In this document: piece after piece, positions 22,142-31,844 of the stretch
Position numbering within the stretch: position 1 is the stretch's first letter
Layout: the number at the start of each line of letters is the position of its first letter
From: Heloderma charlesbogerti
Taxonomy: Eukaryota > Chordata > Lepidosauria > Squamata > Helodermatidae
DNA: 64,000 bases
Reading direction: 5' to 3'
Assembly (NCBI GenBank): GCA_026122225.1
Contig: JANEZZ010001845.1
Coordinates: 124,001-188,000, forward strand
Notes under the pieces: generated by a model
What the model saw: the letters and a program-made list of their open reading frames with translations, nothing else
What the model was told of the DNA's origin: nothing
The model's database searches: none
Made by a program: the position numbers and the translations under genes

Positions 22142-22521
22142 TAAGGATGTACAAGAATTTTGCTTTGCTTCTTTTTTATTTGAATTTTCCGTTTGTACCT
22201 CCAAACATGTACATGAATATCAGTGCATTGTTTTCTGGAGAATCTTGCATTCAGATTTGAAAAAATGTGCACTTACAAAAATGTTAAAATGCATTTTCAC
22301 GCTTTAGTCTGTGGGGGAAAGTGCGCATTTGGATGCAGACTTTCAAAAAATGTGTACCAAAATGTGCACCTTCCCCATTCAAAGGAAAATAAGAAGATAT
22401 CACAATCAAACATGGGAGTGAGGCAATCCAATGCCAAGGTGGAGTTGGAAGAAACATCTCAAATGTGATCTCCCAACTCAAATATCATTGATCTCAAATA
22501 TCATTGATTTTCCCATCCCTA
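22142..22521. mobile_element. hAT-type MITE, 380 bp
   Basis: The termini are TAAGGATGTACAAGAATTTT and TTCCCATCCCTA. Flanking 8-mers GGTCTGAG and GGCATGAA match at 5 of 8. The interior is rich in AAAATGTGCAC and GCATTTTCAC words, as in the other AT-rich hAT-type MITEs. Confidence 0.55.
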
Positions 22522-23459
22522 GGCATGAATAAAACTGTGCACACATCCAGCAACTCCTGACAGTCTTACACATATGTGGGCCACCTCCAAAGCTGTATTG
22601 CTTCATGAGGCAAATGTTTGCTGTTTGTTCTTATGAAGTAAGAACTGATAACACATTTGGACTAAGCTGGTCATAACACCCTCTCCCTGTACAAGAAAGG
22701 CATGAATTTTTCAGCTGCTCAGTCTCTGCCAGTGCTCATAATTACCTCATCTATGATGCAGTTTTAGAGATTCAAGAGAAACCACACTTCTTTCAGCCTG
22801 CAATTCTGTCCCAAGAACACTGGAAAAATTATTATTTTCAAATAAATAAATGATGGTGGATTCCTTTACTCAAAAGCTCCCCTTACAGCTTTTCTCCTTG
22901 CAAAGAAAGATTCAGAAGAAGAATTGACAGTTGTGACTACTTAGATCAATTCTTAGCCTTCCCTCCCCCTTCCCCCCAACTGCAAAACTGCTTTTTCCAC
23001 ACTCCCCTACAGTTTAACGCTACATCTGCAACCGAAAAGGAACATTCTCCCAGGAGAAGGATAATAGCCAACACTATTTGTATGTATTATAATGGAGGAA
23101 GCAATAAAACAGAAGAAACTGCTATAGTCGGAATGAAAATCAGGCCATCTCATGTGTCTCAGTGTATGGGAGAGCAGAAATAAATGCATTTCCCATTAGC
23201 TGGTCAAAGGAACACAAAGCAGATTGCTTGTGAGGTCACCTCATTTCAGGCTTGTCACTGGTTCAAAAAGAAATACATTCTTTTGTGGATGCCAGGAAAA
23301 TGCTGTGAAGTTGGACCAACTTGTATCACACCTGCTTTTAAAAAAAATGTATGAGGCTGTCTTATGTTAACTGTAGCCATTCGTCACTCCAGCTCTGTGC
23401 CATCTCCTCTGACTGGTAAGTGGACTTCAGGGTCCCAGGCAGAGAAGGGTCTTTCCCGT
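22522..23459. other. Stretch without recognisable gene or repeat
   Basis: No domain-bearing frame, RNA gene or clear repeat. The sequence is moderately AT-rich. Confidence 0.4.
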
Positions 23460-23660
23460 GGTTGGAGAAGGGCCACGGCTCAATGGCAGAGCCCCTGCTT
23501 TGCCTTCAGAAGGACCCAGGTTCAATCCCTGTCATCTCCAGGTAGGGCTAGGAAAGAATCCTGCCTGAAATGGTGGAGAGCCATGGCTGCTGGTCAGTGT
23601 GGACAATGCTGGGCTAGATGGACCAAGGGGCTGACACAGTAAAAAAGCAGCTTCCTATGT
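23460..23660 (+). repeat. tRNA-derived SINE (first of a tandem pair)
   Basis: The A-box region reads CGGCTCAATGGCAGAG, the B box GGTTCAATCCC. The body runs TCTCCAGGTAGGGCTAGGAA, CCTGCCTGAAATGGTGGAGA, GTCAGTGTGGACAATGCTGG, and ends GCAGCTTCCTATGTTT. This common squamate SINE has other copies at 31,283 and 33,443. It is a retroposon with an internal pol III promoter, not a functional tRNA gene: no acceptor stem closes. Confidence 0.85.
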
Positions 23661-23661
23661 T

Positions 23662-23866
23662 TGGGGTGAGGGTTGTAGCTCAGTGGTAGAACACTTGTTT
23701 GCATGCAGAATGCCGCAGGTTCAATTCCCAGTCTTCAGGTGGGGAAGAAAAAACTCTTGCCTGAAACCCTGGAGAGCCGTGGCTGCCAGTCAGTGTGGAC
23801 AATACTGGGCTGGATGGCCCGATGGCCAACGTGGTATAAGGCAGCTTCCTGTGTTCCTAGATTGGA
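23662..23866 (+). repeat. tRNA-derived SINE (second of a tandem pair)
   Basis: The A box reads TAGCTCAGTGGTAGAAC and the B box GGTTCAATTCC. The body matches the preceding copy (TGCCTGAAACCCTGGAGAGC, CAGTCAGTGTGGACAATACT) and ends AAGGCAGCTTCCTGTGTTC. It follows its neighbour head to tail with only a few bases between, so it either inserted at the tail of the first copy or arose as a dimer. Confidence 0.87.
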
Positions 23867-23869
23867 GAG

Positions 23870-23995
23870 GGGAATGTTTGGCCCTCCAGATGTTTTGGCC
23901 TACAACTCCAGTCACCCATGACCATTAGCCATTCCGGTTGTTGTGACTGATGGGAGTCCTTGTTCAAAATATCTGCAGGGTGTCAGGTTGGGCAA
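23870..23995. repeat. Palindromic repeat of the AACTCCCATCA family
   Basis: The left arm reads CCCTCCAGATGTTTTGGCCT then ACAACTCCAGTCACCCATGA. The right arm reads TGACTGATGGGAGTCCTTGT then GCAGGGTGTCAGGTTGGGCA. The two are inverted copies. Noncoding. Confidence 0.65.
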
Positions 23996-24112
23996 GACTG
24001 CTGTGTTTGCGTGTGTGTGCAGGCACGTGTATATCTTGCACCCTATTTAGGGAGAGGGCAAGACCAAATTAAGACCAGTTTAGAAGACTATTGATGACCA
24101 AAAGTGTCATTT

Positions 24113-24499
24113 TAGAATGGATGAATCTGTTGGGTTCAGTTTCTCTCCATTTCTCATGTTTTCATTCTTAAATTAGGTTTATCCTGAACTTTGAGATTTT
24201 TTTTTAAAAAATTAATGAACATTCATATGCATTTTTGTGTACGTTTCTCCCCATACATGCATTTTGTAGGGTCATTTTGCCTAATATATACATTTTTGCA
24301 AGCAGTTTTTTTCTAATATAATGCACTTTTTTCACTAATGTATGCATTTTTGTTTGCATTCTTTTAAAAACTGGAGAACTCCACTGCAAAATTCAGATAT
24401 AAGCTAACATCAAGATTCCATTCATGTATTGATTCAAACATGTAAAATTAAGCAAGCACATTAAAATGCAAACCAATCCAATTTCTCCCCCATTGCTAG
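24113..24499. repeat. Decayed hAT-type MITE
   Basis: The block is rich in ATGCATTTTTG, ACATTTTTGCAAGC and TGTATGCATTTTTG and ends CCCATTGCTA, close to CATCCCTA. The left end TAGAATGGATGAATC is a weak match to TAGGGATG. It is a plausible old member of the AT-rich MITE group. Confidence 0.4.
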
Positions 24500-25133
24500 T
24501 GCCCTTTCAAGCACTAGACTGGAGCACTTAGTTGCAAGTAGATCCACCCAGCGGTGGTAAGAACTTCAGCCAGCCAAAGAGCATATACCAAATGTCTGCA
24601 AGGCAGGCATTCTGCTGTGGAGAGAAAAGATTTCGTTCAGGACTTAATATCCATGTAGAAATCCTGATTATGCAGCTGATGAGGCTGTCAGATCCAAATG
24701 AGGCTCGAGACTAGAAGAAAGATGATTCTGTTCATTTCATTAGTAGGAGGTCCACCACATCAAGTTATTGTACATCAGCAGAGTATACCACGGTGCACTG
24801 AGCTTTCACGCCCAATTATACATGAGCAAAGCTCCAAACTCTGGTTGTCTGCCTGTCTGTTCTGCTTCCCAAATGACTAGAGACATAGCTTAAAATAATT
24901 GTTTGAAAAGATCTGTTTGCTGTGCAGATTTTGTGAAGGCAGAAGGGAGGACGAGAAAGAAGATGAGCCTTTGGGGTGGTGAGACAAGAAAGAAAGAAGC
25001 AATCAGAACTGTACTTGGCTTGTTTATTTTTAACTATGTCAGCAACCAGGGATAAAAGCTGGCTCTTTGAAAGAATCATAACCCAAATTAGTAGAGCTTT
25101 GCCCTATGAGTTCTGCTTTGCAAAAAGAGCTAC

Positions 25134-25176
<43 letters not shown>

Positions 25177-25594
25177 AGGAAAAAGTCCCTATGTGCTGAT
25201 TTTTAAAAAAGGATACCTCCTGAAACATTGCTAGGGAGAAAGCAGCCATTATTTTCAGTACTGTGTTCAGGTGAATGTATGAGGGGAGGAGGGGAGTGGT
25301 ACATGCGCAATCACAGCTCTTTGCCCCCAGTGGCCCCGGGCACAGCTGCTCCATTTCTGACTTTTGCACATTCAGCACAAGGATCTGAACTGGGATTCTA
25401 AGCACATTTGGTTAAACAGGCTCAGAAGCCTTCCTATGATGGACAGCCCTGTGCTAGGGTTCCTGATGTTGAAGAGACGTTTGGGAGCATCCAGCTGGAT
25501 ACAGTTAGAACCTTCCCTTGGACCTTGGTGCTGGATGCATGCAACTGGAAATGGAAGGGGCGGGGGTAGTGACCATGGAGATGCTGGGGACAGG
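24500..25594. other. Stretch without gene; (AC)n microsatellite
   Basis: About twenty AC units lie at 25,136-25,175. The overlapping open frames between 24,976 and 25,405 run through this repeat and are not genes. Nothing else recognised. Confidence 0.45.
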
Positions 25595-25780
25595 AGCAGC
25601 GTTCGTGACATGATAGAGGTGTACAAAAAATTATGCTTGATGTGGAGGAAGTGGACAGGGAGGCATTTTTTCACCCTACTAGAACCCCAAGCGGTCATCC
25701 CATGAAGCTGGTGGGAGACTCGGGGCAGATAAAAGGAAGGACTTCATCACACAGTGAAGAGTTAAGCAATGGAATTCACT

Positions 25781-28700
25781 TGTTGTTGTTCAGTCGTTCA
25801 GTCGTGTCCGACTCTTCGTGACCCCATGGACCATAGCACGCCAGGCCTTCCTGTCCTGCGCTCTCTCCCGGAGCGTGCCCAAGTTCATATTCATTGCATC
25901 CGTGATGCTATCTAGCCATCTCATCCTCTGCCGTCCCCTTCTCCTTTTGCCTTCAGTCTTTCCCAGCATCAGGGTCTTTCCCAGGGAGTTTTCTCTTCGC
26001 ATTAGGTGGCCAAAATATTGGAGCTTCAGCTTCGTCATCTGTCCTTCCAATGAGCAGTCAGGGTTGATTTCCTTTAGGATGGACTGATTTGACCTCCTTG
26101 CAGTCCAGGGGACTCGTAAGAGTCTTCTCCAGCACCACAGTTCGAAAGCAACCATTCTTCGGCGCTCAGCCTTCCTTATAGTCCAGCTCTCACAGCCATA
26201 CATTACTACTGGGAAAACCATAGCTTTGATTAGACGGACCTTTGTCGGCAAGGTGATGTCTCTGCTTCTTACTATGCTGTCTAGGTTGGCCATAGCTTTC
26301 CTCCCAAGGAGCAAGCGTCTTTTAATTTCATGGCTACAGTCACCGTCTGCGGTGATCTTGGAGCCCAAGAAAGTAAAATCTGTCACTGCTTCCATTTCTT
26401 CCCCTTCTATATGCCAGGAAGTGATGGGGCCAGATGCCATGATCTTCGTTTTTTTAATGTTGAGTTTCAAACCAGCTTTTGCACTCTCCTCTTTCACCCT
26501 CAACAAGAGGCTCTTGAGATCCTCTTCGCTTTCTGCCATTAGGGTGGTATCATCTGCATATCGGAGGTTGTTGATAATTCTCCCAGCAATCTTAATTCCG
26601 ACCTCTGATTCATCCAACCCGGCATTTCTCATGATGTACTCTGCATATAAGTTAAATAAGCAGGGTGACAATATGCAGCCTTGTCGTACTCCTTTCCCAA
26701 TTTTGAACCAATCGGTTGTTCCATGTCTGGTTCTTACTGTTGCTTCTTGACCCTCGTACAGGTTTCTCAGGAGACAGGTAAGGTGGTCTGATACTCCCAT
26801 CACTTTAAGAATTTGCCACAGTTTGTTGTGATCCACACAATCAAAGGCTTTAGCGTAGTCAATGAAGCAGAAATAGACGTTTTTCTGGAATTCTCTTGCT
26901 TTCTCCATGATGCAGCGAATGTTGGCGATTTGATCTCTAGTTCCTCTGCCTCTTCGAAACCCAGCTTGTACTTCCGGTAGTTCTCGGTTCGCATACTGCT
27001 GAAGCCTAGCTTGTAGGATTTTGAGCATCACCTTGCTGGCATGTGAAATGAGCACAATTGTGCGGTAGTTTGAACACTCTTTGGCGTTGCCCTTCTTTGG
27101 AATTGGAATGTAAACTGACCTTTTCCAGTCTTGTGGCCACTGTTGAGTGTTCCAGATTTGTTGGCATATTGAATGCAGCACTTTAACAGCATCATCTTTT
27201 AGGATTTTAAATAGCTCGGCTGGAATACTGTCATCTCCGCTAGCTTTGTTGTTACTAATGCTTCCTAAGGCCCACTTGACTTCACTCTCTAGGATGTCCG
27301 GCTCAAGTTCAGTGACCACACTATCATGGCTATCAGGGACATGAAGATCTTTCCTGTATAGTTCTTCTGTGTATTCTTGCCACCTCTTCTTAATCTCATC
27401 TGCTTCTGTTAGGTCCCTGCCTTCTTTGTCCTTTATCATGCCCGTCTTTGCACAAAACGTTCCCTTGAGATCTCCAATTTTCTTGAAGAGATCTCTAGTC
27501 TTTCCCATTCTGTTGTTTTCCTCCATTTCTTTGCATTGTTCATTTAAGAAGGCCTTCTTGTCTCTCCTTGCTATTCTCTGGAACTCTGCATTCAGTTGGG
27601 TATATCTTCCCCTTTCTCCCTTGCTTTTCGCTTCCCTTCTTTCGTGAGCTACTTGTAAAGCCTCATCAGACAGCCACTTGGCTTTCTTGCATTTCTTTTT
27701 CTTTGGGATGGATTGAGTTGCTGCCTCCTGAACAATGTTACGGACCTCCGTCCATAGTTCCTCAGGCACTCTGTCTATCAGGTCTAATCCCTGAAATCTA
27801 TTCCTCACCTCCACTGTATATTCATCAGGGATATGATTTAGGTCATACCTGAACGGTTTAGTGGTTTTCCCGACGTTCTTCAATTTAAGCCGAAATTTTG
27901 CAAGAAGCAGCTCATGATCTGAGCCACAGTCAGCTCCAGGTCTTGTTTTGACTGACTGTATGGAGCTTCTCCATCTTTGGCTGCAAAGGACATAATCAAT
28001 CTGATTTCGATATTGACCATCTGGTGATGTCCATGTGTAGAGTCGCCTCTTGTGCTGTTGGAAAAGAGTGTTTGCTATGATCAGCGTGTTCTCTTGGCAA
28101 AACTCTATTAGCTTTTGTCCTGCTTCATTTTGTACACCAAGGCCATGCCTGCCTGTTATCCCGGTGATTTCTTGACTTCCTACTTTAGCATTCCAATCCC
28201 CTATGATGAAGAGGACATCTTTTTTTGGTGTTAGTTCTAGAAGGTGTTGTAGGTCTTCATAGAACCGATCAACCTCAGCTTCTTCGGCCTCAGTGGTTGG
28301 GGCATAGACTTGAATTGCTGTGATGTTGAATGGTTTGCCTTGGATTCGTACTGAGATCATTCTATCATTTTTAAGATTGTACCCCAGTACTGCTTTTCCC
28401 ACCCTTTTGCTGACTATGAGTGCTACTCCATTTCTTCTAAGGGATTCTTGCCCACAATAGTAGATATGATGGTCACCTGAATTAAATTCGTCCATGCCTG
28501 TCCACTTTAGTTCGCTGATTCCCAAGATGTCGATGTTCAGTCTTGCCATCTCATGTTTGACCACCTCCAGCTTACCTTGATTCATTGATCTGACATTCCA
28601 GGTTCCTAAACAATATTGTTCTTTACAGCATCGGATTTTCTTTTCACCACCAGACACATCCACAGCTGAGTGTCCTTTCGGCTTTGGCCCAGCCGCTTCA

Positions 28701-28998
28701 CTCTTTCTGGCGCTACTTGGAAATACCCTCTGCTCTTCCCCAGTAGCATATTGGACACCTTCCGACCTGAGGGGCTCATCTTCCGGCGTCATCTCTTTTA
28801 GCCTTGTGATACTTTCCATGGGGTTTTCTTGGCAAGAATACTGGAGTGGGTTGCCATTTCCTTCTCCAGTGGACCACATTTTGTCAGAACTCTCTGCCAT
28901 GACCTGTCCGTCTTGGGTGGCCCTGCACGGCATAGCTTATGGCTTCACTGAGTTACGCAAGCCCCTTCGCCACAACAAGGCAGTGATCCATGAAGGGG
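25781..28998 (-). mobile_element. Full-length BovB (RTE-clade) LINE, 3,218 bp, perfect TSD
   Basis: The element lies between identical 12-bp TSDs, ATGGAATTCACT, at 25,769-25,780 and 28,999-29,010. On its own strand it has a 65-bp 5' leader (28,998-28,934), one long ORF (28,933-25,790) and a 9-bp tail ACAACAACA (25,789-25,781), the short repeat tail expected of RTE elements instead of poly(A). Length and layout match full-length BovB elements of about 3.2 kb. The intact ORF and perfect TSD argue for a recent insertion. Four further BovB fragments occur in the window (30,170; 35,797; 54,281; 58,318). Confidence 0.93.
25790..28933 (-). CDS. BovB ORF: APE-type endonuclease and reverse transcriptase, 1,047 aa
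   Basis: This protein nicks the chromosomal target and copies its own RNA there (target-primed reverse transcription). The endonuclease domain is at about residues 105-345. Its catalytic and binding positions are all visible: TWNVRS (N113), SELKW (E141), QVYAPT (Y210), GDWNAKVG (D246, N248), QIDYV (D313) and GSDH (S338, D339, H340). The RT domain spans about 590-870: motif A FIDYAKAFD (D692), motif B KGVRQGCILSPCLFN, motif C YADD (792-795). A C-terminal extension runs through ELWCWRRLLRVPW to VTKSRTRLND. There is no frameshift or stop, no RNase H and no separate ORF1, as usual for RTE. I take the ATG at 28,933, which leaves a 65-base leader to the TSD. An internal start (M12 or M18) cannot be excluded. 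It is probably competent for retrotransposition, though expression and activity are unproven. Confidence 0.93.
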   Translation of the reverse strand: MPCRATQDGQVMAESSDKMWSTGEGNGNPLQYSCQENPMESITRLKEMTPEDEPLRSEGVQYATGEEQRVFPSSARKSEAAGPKPKGHSAVDVSGGEKKIRCCKEQYCLGTWNVRSMNQGKLEVVKHEMARLNIDILGISELKWTGMDEFNSGDHHIYYCGQESLRRNGVALIVSKRVGKAVLGYNLKNDRMISVRIQGKPFNITAIQVYAPTTEAEEAEVDRFYEDLQHLLELTPKKDVLFIIGDWNAKVGSQEITGITGRHGLGVQNEAGQKLIEFCQENTLIIANTLFQQHKRRLYTWTSPDGQYRNQIDYVLCSQRWRSSIQSVKTRPGADCGSDHELLLAKFRLKLKNVGKTTKPFRYDLNHIPDEYTVEVRNRFQGLDLIDRVPEELWTEVRNIVQEAATQSIPKKKKCKKAKWLSDEALQVAHERREAKSKGERGRYTQLNAEFQRIARRDKKAFLNEQCKEMEENNRMGKTRDLFKKIGDLKGTFCAKTGMIKDKEGRDLTEADEIKKRWQEYTEELYRKDLHVPDSHDSVVTELEPDILESEVKWALGSISNNKASGDDSIPAELFKILKDDAVKVLHSICQQIWNTQQWPQDWKRSVYIPIPKKGNAKECSNYRTIVLISHASKVMLKILQARLQQYANRELPEVQAGFRRGRGTRDQIANIRCIMEKAREFQKNVYFCFIDYAKAFDCVDHNKLWQILKVMGVSDHLTCLLRNLYEGQEATVRTRHGTTDWFKIGKGVRQGCILSPCLFNLYAEYIMRNAGLDESEVGIKIAGRIINNLRYADDTTLMAESEEDLKSLLLRVKEESAKAGLKLNIKKTKIMASGPITSWHIEGEEMEAVTDFTFLGSKITADGDCSHEIKRRLLLGRKAMANLDSIVRSRDITLPTKVRLIKAMVFPVVMYGCESWTIRKAERRRMVAFELWCWRRLLRVPWTARRSNQSILKEINPDCSLEGQMTKLKLQYFGHLMRRENSLGKTLMLGKTEGKRRRGRQRMRWLDSITDAMNMNLGTLRERAQDRKAWRAMVHGVTKSRTRLND

Positions 28999-29324
28999 AT
29001 GGAATTCACTACCACATGACATAGTGATGGCCACCAATTTGAATGGCCTTAAAGGGGATTGGATAAATTCACACAAGATAAGGCTCTCAGTGGCTATTAG
29101 TCCTGACGGCTCTATGCTACCTCCAATATCAGAGGCAGTATGCCTCTGTACACCATTTAATGGGGAACAAGGGTGGGAGAGTGCTGTTGCCCTCATGTCC
29201 TGCTGGTGGGTTCCCGGTTGACACCTGGTTGGCCACTGTGAGAACAAAATGCTGGAGTAGATGGACCCTTGGTCTGATCCAGCCTGGCTCTTCTGATGTT
29301 CCTAGGTCCACACACCACCTATAC

Positions 29325-29694
29325 CAGGGGTGGTGAATCTCTTTCAGCCCAAGAGCTGAATCCAATTTTGGGGAACCCCTTGGGAGCCTTATTCCACTGG
29401 TGGGCATGGCCAAAGGCAAAAGGGGAGATGCAAAAGGGGCAGGGCCAACACACCAAAAACAAAACAAAACCCCAAACATTACCGGCATATTTGAGTTTAA
29501 AGCCCTTACTGCCAACGATTAAGCCTTAGGGGAGGCCTTTCAGCCTTTGAGAATAGGGAAAATGTGCAAGAGCCAGGAAGCCACCAAACAATTAGCAGTC
29601 AGGGCAGGAGGGTGGGGCCAGGGGAACGTCAGAGGACCTGGTCAGGACCCCGCTGGGAGGATTTACTCCATGGCCCTGAGGTTCAATACCCCTG
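29325..29694. mobile_element. hAT-like MITE (CAGGGGTG type), 370 bp
   Basis: It begins CAGGGGTGGTGAATCTCTTT and ends GGTTCAATACCCCTG, giving a short terminal inverted repeat CAGGGGT. It is the uninterrupted relative of the split element at 17,826-18,644 (shared AAGCCAGGAAACCACC-like text and CTGAGGTTC). No confident TSD. Noncoding. Confidence 0.6.
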
Positions 29695-29836
29695 CCTTAT
29701 ATAGCTTGAGCCCTCACATGTTTGGCTGAACACCTGAAGGGCTACTTGGCCATCTGAGTGTGTAGTTTCAAGATACCCAAGTTTGTACCTCACATTAGCT
29801 CTGACCTTAAGCAATCTGGTGGTCTCTCTTACACTG

Positions 29837-29839
<3 letters not shown>

Positions 29840-29867
<28 letters not shown>
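29840..29867. repeat. (TC)n microsatellite
   Basis: About fourteen CT units. Confidence 0.9.
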
Positions 29868-29870
<3 letters not shown>

Positions 29871-29902
29871 ATTAATTGATTGATTGATCTGAATGTGTGA
29901 GA

Positions 29903-29993
29903 CTACATCTCCCATCATCACCATGCTGGCTGGGGCCAATGGGAGTTGTAGTCCAACACATCTGGTAGGCGCCAGGTTGGGGAAGGCTGATCT
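29903..29993. repeat. Palindromic repeat of the AACTCCCATCA family (shortened)
   Basis: The left arm is ACTACATCTCCCATCATCAC and the right arm is GGGAGTTGTAGTCCAACACA followed by GGCGCCAGGTTGGGGAAGGC. Only part of the left arm remains. Noncoding. Confidence 0.6.
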
Positions 29994-30169
29994 CAAAGAT
30001 GACACATGAGACACGATGGAGGAAAGAGAGGAAAATGGAGGCCACTGTAAACAAGGGAATGTGCATTTATTTCTGTTAGGAGTTGAGGGAAAATATTGGC
30101 GCTAAACAGATTACCTTTTCTAAAGAGAATATTCATATGGTCTGAACATTATTCATTGGAGACATCTCT

Positions 30170-30544
30170 GTTGTTGTTCAGTCGTTCAGTCGTGTCCGAC
30201 TCTTCATGACCCCATGGACCAAAGCATGCCAGGCCTTCCATCCTGTCCTCCGCTCTCTCCCGGAGTGTGCTCAAGTTCATATTCGTTGCATTGGTAATGC
30301 TATCTAGCCATCTCATCCTCTGCCATCCCCTTCTCCGTTTGCCTTCGATCTTTCCCAGCATCATCAGGGTCTTTCCCAGTGAGTTTTCTCTTCTCATTAG
30401 GTGGCCAGAATATTTGAGCTTCAGCTTCCGTATCTGCCCTTCCAATGAGCACTCAGGGTTGATTTCCTTTAGGATGGACTGATTTGACCTCCTTGCAGCC
30501 CAGGGGACTCGTAAGAGTCTTCTCCAGCACCACAGTTCGAGGAT
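30170..30544 (-). mobile_element. BovB, 5'-truncated (375 bp), with TSD
   Basis: It is flanked by ACATCTCT at 30,162-30,169 and 30,545-30,552. The minus strand encodes the BovB C-terminus (HLMRRENSLGKTLM, RRRGWQRMRWLDSITNATN, LRERAEDRMEGLA) with changes and indels relative to the full-length copy, including an insertion of one residue in KTLMMLGK. It lacks endonuclease and RT core and is dead. Confidence 0.88.
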
Positions 30545-30552
30545 ACATCTCT

Positions 30553-31282
30553 ACCCAACCAAAATAGCTAGTTTTGACTGAAAATGGAACATGGAGAATA
30601 ACTTTGTTCAACTTCATTTTTCACATTGGTAAAACTTGGGAATAATAACAGCCAACTTCACAGAGTTGTCATGACAAACTACTTTGAAAATCAAAAGTGC
30701 CACCAACCTGAGTCCTACAACCTCTGCTTAATAAGCACACGCACTCACACCGGAAGCTTCACTTGGATAAGTCCATTCTCTGGAAAAGACAGAAGATAGA
30801 TTATTCAGAATGTGCCAGCTCCATCCTCCCATCAACGCAGGCAGGAAGCCCTGGAGTGTTAGCTTGCTCAAAGGCTGGCTTAAGAAAGTAACGGAGGTCA
30901 GAATAGTGTCAGTGCATTCTTCCTAATCCTGACGGCTAAAGGAAATCTGTAAGATTCACCCTCAAGAATAAGCAAAGAAAGCGTCACAGCTGCTACTTCA
31001 GCAACTCTAGAACTGATTTCTCCCCTCTTCCAATTCATCTCTCAGGGAAGGTGAACTTTGCATCATCAGAAAGATCCTTCACTGAATCTGATAAAGTTAC
31101 ACAGCACCCCTGTGGCTACTTGGGCAGGGAGCCAGCAGAGAGAGCACCCAGTACACACACAGTAGGGTACGTTATGCAGGTGACAGAAGACATCAATGTT
31201 GTGGGATGACTATGTCTTAGGTCTACTTCTGCATCCCCTCCTGATTGGACCAGAGGGAATTGACTTCCACAAAATGGAACAC
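30553..31282. other. Stretch without recognisable gene or repeat
   Basis: No convincing frame or repeat. Sequence complexity is normal and the base composition balanced, so this may be unique DNA. Confidence 0.4.
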
Positions 31283-31702
31283 AGGAACATCTGAAGATAC
31301 CTTATACTGAGTCGCACCCTTGGTCCTTCTAGTCTAGCCCAGATTCAGATACAGGTGATGTATTTTGGTCATAGACCAGCACATGTAAAATATACAAAAG
31401 TACAAAAAATACAGTGTACAAGGAAATAACTACAAAACAGTATAAAAGTAACATACAAACCCCAATGCAGAGAACCTTGGTAAAATGTTAAAATAATATT
31501 AATTTGGCATCACCCTCTGACAAGCAGTAGCAGCTGCACAGAAACTAGCCATTCATTGAGCCCAGTATAGTTGACAGTGACCAGTGATCCTTCAGGGTTT
31601 CTGGCAAAAATATTTCCAGCCCTACTGGAGATGCCAGAGTTTGAACCAGGGACCCTCTGCATGCAAAGCAGGGGCTCTGCCACTGAGCCAAGGCCCTTCC
31701 CA
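31283..31702 (-). repeat. tRNA-derived SINE interrupted by a 216-bp insert
   Basis: The 3' part (31,283-31,342: CAGGAACATCTGAAGATACC, TGGTCCTTCTAGTCTAGCCC) and the head (31,559-31,702: TTTGAACCAGGGACCCTCTG, GCATGCAAAGCAGGGGCTCT, GCCACTGAGCCAAGGC) belong to the SINE family at 23,460, here reversed. The B-box complement is TTTGAACC. The insert at 31,343-31,558 is flanked by AGCCCAG on both sides. Confidence 0.8.
31343..31558. mobile_element. Unidentified 216-bp insertion with 7-bp TSD
   Basis: It lies inside a SINE and is bounded by AGCCCAG at 31,336-31,342 and 31,559-31,565. It is A-rich with words like AAAATATACAAAAGTACAAA and AACAGTATAAAAGTAACATA and has no terminal inverted repeats I can see. 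It may be a truncated retroelement in minus orientation, but I do not recognise the family. Confidence 0.5.
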
Positions 31703-31844
31703 AAAGAGGGTAGCAATGGGGGATTAGACAATGGCGGAAAATGAGTCTATCTATGGCTTGTAGCTAACAAATAAGAACGGAGACTCCTTGTTTAGTGGCA
31801 GTCTGACACTAAATAACTGTTTCTGGGAAGAAACTAGTGCTAGA

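Larger units (their letters stand above)
25595..29305 (+). repeat. CR1-group (L3-like) LINE 3' end, split by BovB
   Basis: The left part (25,595-25,780) encodes NTR-type sequence reading RTPSGHPMKLVGDSGQIKG, the conserved C-terminus of CR1/L3-group ORF2. The right part (29,011-29,305) continues VMATNLNGLKGDW and then the 3' UTR (AGAGGCAGTATGCCTCTGTA, CTTGGTCTGATCCAGCC). The intervening 3.2 kb is BovB. An uninterrupted relative at 39,605-39,902 confirms that the two parts belong together. The fragment is nonfunctional. Confidence 0.85.

Noticed and set aside
23460..23866. Functional tRNA genes suggested by A- and B-box matches
   Set aside because: No acceptor stem or full cloverleaf; the tRNA-like head is followed by the SINE body, and similar copies occur elsewhere in the window.
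25790..28933. Ruminant origin, because BovB is most famous in cattle
   Set aside because: The surrounding CR1 tails, Sauria-type SINE, L2 remnants and squamate SINEs are not ruminant; no ruminant-type BovA, Bov-tA or L1 sequence is seen.
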